A stretch of 64,000 nt of DNA from the NCBI GenBank assembly GCA_014284505.1, contig JAAFYY010000001.1:5753845-5817844 (forward strand), read 5' to 3'. This DNA is from Streptacidiphilus sp. 4-A2 (GTDB lineage: Bacteria; Actinomycetota; Actinomycetes; Streptomycetales; Streptomycetaceae). The position numbers and the translations under genes are program-made. The notes below the pieces were generated by a model, which searched no databases, was not told the origin of the DNA, and saw only the letters and a list, made by a program, of their open reading frames with translations. Numbering within the stretch: position 1 is the first letter of the stretch; every line of letters begins with the position of its first letter. This document shows, piece after piece, positions 58,867 through 64,000 of this stretch.

Positions 58867-59598
58867 GCGGGAGGCGGCCATGGCCGCGCCGACGATTCCC
58901 GCGTCGTTCTGCAGCTGCGCCGGGACGATCTCCGCGCGCAGCGGCTTGAGCAGCGGCAGGAACTTGTCGGCCTTGCGGCTCACCCCGCGCCGATGATGAT
59001 CAGCTGCGGCGAGAACAGCGCCTCGACCATGGCGAAGTAGTCGTCGAGCCGCTCCGCCCAGTGGTGCCAGCTCCAGCCGTGCTCCTCCCGGGCCGCCGAG
59101 GAGGCATGCTTCTCGGCGTCCTTCCCGTGCAGCTCCAGATGGCCGAGCTCGGTGTTGGGGACGAGTACACCGTCCGCGAAGAGCGCGCTGCCGATGCCGG
59201 TGCCCAGGGTGAGCATCAGCACCACACCCTTGCGGTCCTTGCCCGCGCCGTAGGCAACCTCGGCCAGGCCGGCCGCGTCGGCGTCGTTGACCACCGCCAC
59301 CGGCAGGCCGCCGAGGGCGTCCGCGAAGAGCGCCCGGGCGTCCTGGCCCACCCAGCCCTTGTCGACATTGGCGGCGGTGAGCGTGTGGCCGTCCACGACC
59401 ACGCCGGGGAAGGTCAGCCCGACCGGCCCCTGCCAGTCGAAGTGGGTGACCACCTGCCGCACCGCCTCAACCACCGCCTTGGGTTCGGCCGGATGGGGGT
59501 GAGCACTTTCAGACGTTCCTGGGCCAGGCGCCCCTGCTCCAGATCCGCGGGGCGCCCTTGATGCCGGAGCCGCCGATGTCCACGCCGAAGACGTTCAC
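58858..59598 (-). CDS. ppgK: Polyphosphate glucokinase (frame disrupted)
   Basis: About 248 residues, ROK family. Phosphorylates glucose with polyphosphate or ATP. NVFGVDIGGSGIKGAP (phosphate loop), HFDWQGPVGLTFPGVV, VAVVNDADAAGLAEVAYG (catalytic Asp), GVVLMLTLGTGIGSALF and LVPNTELGHLELHGKDAE are PpgK marks. Frame changes are near 59555, 59495 and 58985. GTG 59598 follows AGGGG. Same strand as ispH, 85 bases after it. Confidence 0.93.
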
Positions 59599-59683
59599 GT
59601 CGTATTACCCCTGTTCGTCGTCGAAATCTTCGAGGTCGTTGAAGCGGTTGTCGCCAACGTAAGACTTCCCCGGCGAACGCGCC

Positions 59684-60659
59684 CTACTTCCCGGCAGCCT
59701 CAGCGCGCAGGTCGCGGCGCAGTTCCTTGGGCAGCGAGAACTGGAGGTGCTCCTCGCTGGAGCGGACCTGCTCGACGTCGTCGTAGCCGCGCTCGGCCAG
59801 CCACTCCAGTACGCCCTCGACCAGGATCTCCGGCACGGAGGCACCGCTGGTCAGGCCGACCGTGGCGACACCCTCCAGCCAGGCCTCGTCGATCTCGTCG
59901 GCGAAGTCGACCAGATGGGCGGCCTTGGCTCCGGCTTCGAGCCGAGACCTCGACCAGCCGCACCGAGTTGGAGGAGTTGCGCGAGCCCACCACGATCACC
60001 AGGTCCGCCTGGGCGGCGATCTGCTTGATGGCCACCTGCCGGTTCTGCGTGGCGTAGCAGATGTCGTCGCTGGGCGGGCTGGTGAGCAGCGGGAAGCGCT
60101 GCTTGAGCGCGCCGACGGTGGCCATGGTCTCGTCCACCGAGAGAGTGGTCTGCGACAGCCAGACCACCCGGGACTCGTCGCGGACCTTGACCTCGGCGAC
60201 GTCCGCGGCGCCATCCACCAGATGGGTGCGCTCGGGGGCCTCACCCATGGTGCCGACGACCTCTTCGTGGCCCTCGTGGCCGATCAGCAGGATGTCGTAG
60301 TCCTCTTCGGCGTAGCGCAGCGCCTCCTTGTGGACCTTGGTCACCAGCGGGCAGGTGGCGTCGATGGTCGCCAGGCGGCCGCGCTCGGCCTCGTCGTGCA
60401 CCGAGGGGGCGACGCCGTGGGCCGAGAAGACCACGATGGAGCCCTCGGGGACCTCCTGGGTCTCGTCGACGAAGATGGCGCCCTTCTTCTCCAGGGTCTG
60501 CACGACGTACTTGTTGTGCACGATCTCCTTGCGCACGTAGATCGGGGCCCCGTACTGCTCCAGGGCCTTTTCCACGGCGATGACGGCACGGTCGACACCG
60601 GCGCAGTAGCCGCGCGGCGCGGCGAGCAGGACACGGCGGGGAGCGGTAGCAGCAGGCAT
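59684..60659 (-). CDS. ispH: 4-hydroxy-3-methylbut-2-enyl diphosphate reductase (one frameshift)
   Basis: About 325 residues. Last enzyme of the MEP isoprenoid pathway. The iron-sulfur cysteines are in APRGYCAGVDRAV, TIDATCPLVTKVHKEALRYA and DDICYATQNRQVAIK; the His pairs are in EIVHNKYVV and IGHEGHEEVVGT; the catalytic Glu is in VDETQEVPEG. A frame change is near 59940. ATG 60659 lies in ATGCCTGC; the upstream region is repetitive. Confidence 0.95.
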
Positions 60660-60970
60660 GGGCCCAGCGTACCGGCCGCCGCCGCGCCCACCCGGGGGAT
60701 GCGGGCAGAACCGCACCGCGCGGGACCGCACGCCGCCGGACCGCACGGCGCGGGCGAACCGCACGGCGCGGGGGAAGACGCGCGCCGGGCGCCCGTCCGG
60801 CCCGGAGCGCGGGGGCTGGGGCGGGGCGCGGTCCTGGGCGCGCGGCCGGGGCGGGGCGCGGTCCTGGGCACGCGGCCGGGGCGGGGCGCGGTCCTGGGCA
60901 CGCGGTCCTGGGCGCGCGGTCCGGGCCACGCGGTCGGGGGCGCTGTCACCGGGGCCACTACGCTCGGCCT
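60660..60970. repeat. Divergent intergenic region with 30-base tandem repeat
   Basis: A 30-base unit, GCGGGGCGCGGTCCTGGGCA plus CGCGGCCGGG, occurs three times (60821-60850, 60851-60880, 60881-60910). Upstream, 60711-60770 holds diverged CCGCACGGCGCGGG pieces. The ispH and xseA promoters must lie here; neither is obvious. Confidence 0.8.
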
Positions 60971-62178
60971 ATGGCCCTGGACAGTTCCGCGGAAACAGCG
61001 ATCCCGGTCGGCCGGGTCTCCCGGCTCATCGGCGGCTGGATCAACCGCCTCGGCGCGGTCTGGGTGGAGGGGCAGATCACCCAGCTGAGCCGCAGGCCCG
61101 GCGCGGGGGTGGTGTTCCTGACCCTGCGCGACCCCTCGGAGGACGTCTCGCTCTCGGTGACCTGCTACCGCGCGGTCTTCGACCCGGTCGCGGACCTGGT
61201 CTCCGAGGGCTCGCGGGTGGTGGTGCACGCCAAGCCCGAGTGGTACGGGCCGCGCGGGACGCTGTCGCTGCGCGCCGCCGAGATCCGGCTGGTCGGCCTG
61301 GGCGACCTGCTGGCTCGGCTGGAGCTGCTGAAGCGGACCCTCGGCGCGGAGGGGCTGTTCGCGGCCGAGCGCAAGCGGCCGCTGCCGTTCCTGCCGCAGT
61401 GCGTCGGGCTGGTCACCGGCCGGGCCTCGGCCGCGGAGCGCGATGTGCTGCAGAACGCGCGTCGGCGCTGGCCCGCCGTGCGCTTCGAGGTGCGCAACGT
61501 GCCGGTGCAGGGCGTACGCGCGGTGCCGGAGGTGATCGCGGCGCTCAAGGAGCTGGACGAGCACCCCGAGGTGGACGTGATCATCGTCGCCCGGGGCGGC
61601 GGCAGCGTCGAGGACCTGCTGCCGTTCTCGGACGAGCAGCTGGTCCGGGCGGTGGCCGCGGCCCGTACGCCGGTGGTCAGCGCCATCGGCCACGAGCCGG
61701 ACCAGCCGCTGCTGGACTATGTGGCCGACCTGCGGGCCTCGACCCCGACCGACGCGGCCAAGCGGGTCGTCCCGGACGTCCGGGAGGAGCTGGCCCGGGT
61801 GCACGCGCTGCGCGACCGGGCCCGCCGCGGGATCTGGTCCCGGCTGGAGCGGGAACGCGGCGGCCTGGAGGCGCTGCGCAGCCGCCCGGTGCTGCCGCGC
61901 CGCAGCGGATGGTGGACGAGCGCGCGCGGAGATCGGCGCGCTGCTGGACCGCTCGGCGCACCCTGGACCACCGGCTGCACCGGGCCGCGGACGATCTGGC
62001 GCACACCGTCGCCCGGGTGGTCGCGCTGTCCCCGGCGGCGACGCTGGAGCGCGGCTACGCGGTGCTGCGGCGCGAGGACGGCACGGTGGTCCGCGGCCCG
62101 GACGGGCTGGCGGTCGGCGAGTCGCTGCGGGCCCGGGTCGCGGACGGGGAGTTCACGGTGGCGGTGGAGCAGCTCTGA
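60971..62178 (+). CDS. xseA: Exodeoxyribonuclease VII large subunit (frame disrupted)
   Basis: About 405 residues. N-terminal OB fold (VWVEGQITQLSRRPGAGVVF, VSLSVTCYRAVF), then the catalytic core: LPQCVGLVTGRASAAERDVL, PEVDVIIVARGGGSVEDLLP (Gly-rich), RTPVVSAIGHEPDQPLLDYV and DLRASTPTDAAKRVVPD; and a coiled-coil tail. It degrades single-stranded DNA with XseB. Frame changes are near 61905, 61930 and 61955. Confidence 0.95.
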
Positions 62179-62235
62179 CGGAACGGGGCGGGGCGGGGCG
62201 GATCAGGGCGGGGCGGGGCGCGGCCGGCCGGCCGC

Positions 62236-62280
62236 GCTCAGTCGGCGGGGCGCAGTCGGCCGGGCTCAGTCGGCGGGGCG
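62236..62280. repeat. Direct repeat at the 3' end of the GNAT gene
   Basis: GCTCAGTCGGCGGGGCG occurs at 62236-62252 and at 62264-62280; the second contains the stop codon of the GNAT gene (62266-62268). A shorter related copy lies between. The stretch 62180-62225 also has GGGGCGGGGCGG repeats. Confidence 0.75.
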
Positions 62281-62794
62281 GGTGCGGGAGAGCGCCGTCG
62301 AGTGCTCGTGGAAGCCGAGGCTGCGGTAGAGCTCCTGCCCCTGCTGGGTGGCGTGCAGATCCAGCCGGGTGGCCCCGCGCCGGTCGAACCAGTCGAGCAG
62401 GGCCTCGGTGCAGGCCCGGGCATAGCCCTGGCGGCGGTGGCCGGGGTCCGTGCAGATGTTGAAGACGAAACCGAAGAGTCCTTCGGGTGTGCGGGCGCGG
62501 GCAGCCGCTGCTCCAGCGTGCCGACCGCGCAGGCCGCCAGGACGCCGGGGCTCCCCGGGTCGTCCACCACGAAGACCCCGTACTCGCCGTTGCCGCCGCC
62601 GGGGTCCGCCAGCGCCCGGCGCAGCAGTTCCTCCCCCGGCGCTCCCACGACTCGCCCACCGGGATGGGCACGGCCGCAGGCGCGGCTCCGGACGGCCCGG
62701 ACGGCTCGGACGCCGCCATGGCCTCGAACATCAGCCGCCGCAGCCGGACGACCTCGGGGGCGTCGTCGGGGACGGCGGGACGCACGGTGATCAT
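62266..62794 (-). CDS. GNAT-family N-acetyltransferase (two frameshifts)
   Basis: About 175 residues. MITVRPAVPDDAPEVVRLRR starts the fold; the acetyl-CoA loop is NICTDPGHRRQGYARACTEA; LHATQQGQELYRSLGF is the end of the fold. The substrate is unknown. Frame changes are near 62645 and 62495. It is convergent with xseA and divergent from xseB. Confidence 0.85.
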
Positions 62795-62877
62795 GCCCCG
62801 GAGGCTAGTGGAAGCGCCACGCGGAGGCAGCTGAATTGTCCCGGCCGGATTGTCGGCGGCCGCCCTAGGCTGGGGCC

Positions 62878-63138
62878 ATGACGAAAGAGCCGGACAGCGT
62901 GGTGGCACCCTCGGCCGTGGATGACGCCCTGGGCTACGAGCAGGCGCGCGACGCGCTGCAGGAGGTCGTCCGCAAGCTGGAGGTCGGCGGCATCTCGCTG
63001 GAGGAGTCGCTGGCCCTGTGGGAGCGCGGGGAGCAGCTCGCCAAGGTGTGCCAGCGCTGGCTGGACGGCGCACGCGCCCGGCTGGACGCGGCGCTGGCCG
63101 AGGGCGAGGGCGAGACCGGCGCGGCGCCCGAGGAGTAG
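62878..63138 (+). CDS. xseB: Exodeoxyribonuclease VII small subunit
   Basis: Intact, 86 residues. LGYEQARDALQEVVRKLEVG, GISLEESLALWERGEQLAKV and CQRWLDGARARLDAALAE match the XseB helical hairpin. It binds XseA in multiple copies. The two are separated by a GNAT gene on the other strand. Confidence 0.95.
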   Translation: MTKEPDSVVAPSAVDDALGYEQARDALQEVVRKLEVGGISLEESLALWERGEQLAKVCQRWLDGARARLDAALAEGEGETGAAPEE

Positions 63139-63280
63139 CCGCGGCGCCCGAGAGCCGCACCGGTGGCCTGTGAGGTGGATCACTCCGATTCGGGGGCCTT
63201 TGGAAATAGTTGGAAATTCACCTATGTTGAGAGAGCCAAGCGGCACCGAGCCGCTCCGGACTCTTCAGAGGTGTACTCCA

Positions 63281-63884
63281 ATGACTGCTGCTGACGCGCT
63301 TGTGCTTGACCCCGCCGCCCAGGACCTGCTCTTCCGTGAGGCCCGTACGGCGAACACCTTCACCGACGAGCCGGTCACCGACGAGCAGATCCAGGCCGTC
63401 TACGACCTGGTCAAGTACGCGCCGACGTCGATGAACATGTCCCCGCTGCGGGTTGTCCTGGTCCGCTCGGACGACGCCCGCGCCCGCCTGGTCTCGCACA
63501 TGGCGGACGGCAACAAGGAGAAGACCGGCAAGGCCCCGCTGGTCGCCATCCTGGCCGCCGACCACGAGTTCCACGAGGAGCTGCCGAAGCTCTTCCCGCA
63601 CTTCCCCAGGCCAAGGACCTCTTCTTCGCCGAGCGCCCCGGCCGTGAGGCCGCCTCGAACCTGAACGGCACGCTCCAGGTCGCCTACTTCATCATCGGCC
63701 TGCGCGCCGCCGGTCTCGCGGCCGGCCCGATGACGGGCTACGACGCCGCCGCATCAACAAGGACTTCTTCCCCGACGGTGACCACTCGGTGCTGACCGTG
63801 GTCAACATCGGCAAGCCGGGCGAGAACGCCTGGTTCCCGCGCTCCCCGCGGCTGGAGTACGACGAGGTCGTCAGCACCGTCTGA
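63281..63884 (+). CDS. Nitroreductase-family protein, RutE-like malonic semialdehyde reductase (two frameshifts)
   Basis: About 200 residues. FMN-binding and NAD(P)H-dependent by family. TANTFTDEPVTDEQIQAVYD, KYAPTSMNMSPLRVVLVRS, DLFFAERPGREAASNLNGTL, IGLRAAGLAAGPMTGYDA and LTVVNIGKPGENAWFPRSPR match the malonic semialdehyde reductase group. No other rut genes are nearby, so a pyrimidine role is not implied. Frame changes are near 63610 and 63750. An AT-rich promoter region (TTGGAAATAGTTGGAAATTC) precedes it. Confidence 0.88.
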
Positions 63885-63908
63885 GTCCTCGGCCCGGCCA
63901 CGCCGGAA

Positions 63909-63946
63909 CGCCCCCGATCCCGGTCGATCAGACCAGGTCGGGGGCG
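63909..63946 (+). terminator. Terminator after the nitroreductase gene
   Basis: CGCCCCCGA at 63909-63917 pairs with TCGGGGGCG at 63938-63946, followed by TTCT. Confidence 0.75.
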
Positions 63947-64000
63947 TTCTGCGTGCTGCGTGCTGCATCCTGCTCCACGGGCGCCGCCGGTCAGCTGCTC

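Noticed and set aside
1..64000. Programmed ribosomal frameshifting as an explanation for broken genes
   Set aside because: The shifts are too many, in unrelated housekeeping genes, and lack slippery heptamers with downstream structures in a consistent pattern.

Overview
The window is about 72-73 % G+C (estimated by eye), with dense codon usage biased to G/C in third positions, frequent GTG starts, strong GGAGG-type ribosome binding sites and overlapping stop/start codons. mshB (mycothiol synthesis), a DUF3117 protein, a DUF6542 protein, a LuxR/DesK-type two-component pair, PAS/GAF/SpoIIE phosphatases with kinase-type ATPase tails, BldK-like oligopeptide transporters and a secreted Ser/Thr kinase with a beta-propeller all point to the family Streptomycetaceae (Streptomyces, Kitasatospora or Streptacidiphilus). 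It reads as chromosomal core, with one small accessory patch at about 55.7-56.8 kb. I see no rRNA, tRNA, CRISPR array, IS element or prophage.

Layout. 0-17 kb: methyltransferase tail, DUF3117, enoyl-CoA hydratase, tag (DNA glycosylase), a DivIVA-domain protein, folP-like, a LOG-family protein, dapE, a membrane-anchored putative muralytic protein, a secreted Ala/Ser-rich protein, dapC with ferredoxin fdxA, a GNAT protein, a SirB1/transglutaminase-like protein, a DUF2079 membrane protein, and an ABC exporter-DesK-DesR type operon. 17-26 kb: Ser/Thr kinase with propeller, S9 peptidase, a small membrane protein, mshB, DUF6113, and a VanW-associated PG_binding_4 membrane protein. 26-43 kb: two complete oligopeptide ABC transporter operons lying head to tail on the minus strand, typA, and a third, orphan, solute-binding protein. 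43-48 kb: a small unknown gene and a three-gene succinate dehydrogenase operon. 48-54 kb: two very similar multidomain PAS-PAS-GAF-SpoIIE-HATPase regulators. 54-57 kb: Nudix, a PEP mutase/isocitrate lyase-like protein, a Uma2 remnant and a YefM-YoeB toxin-antitoxin pair. 57-64 kb: ychF, DUF6542, ppgK, ispH, xseA, GNAT, xseB and a RutE-like nitroreductase.

How the genes connect. dapC and dapE both serve lysine/meso-diaminopimelate synthesis and therefore peptidoglycan; the DivIVA-domain protein, the PG_binding_4 protein and the putative muralytic protein also fit a cell-wall theme. The two opp operons plus a spare binding protein give strong peptide import capacity, which in streptomycetes is linked to development. 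xseA and xseB encode the two subunits of exonuclease VII.

The main caveat is sequence quality. Roughly 80-90 reading-frame shifts are needed to restore the proteins I recognise, including genes expected to be essential (ispH, typA, dapE, dapC). Most look like loss of one base from a short G or C run, so I treat broken genes as probable sequencing or assembly errors, give whole-gene extents, and list approximate shift positions. The most unusual biological signal is a recurring set of short G/C-rich tandem repeats at the 3' ends of genes; in several cases each unit carries a copy of the gene's own stop codon.
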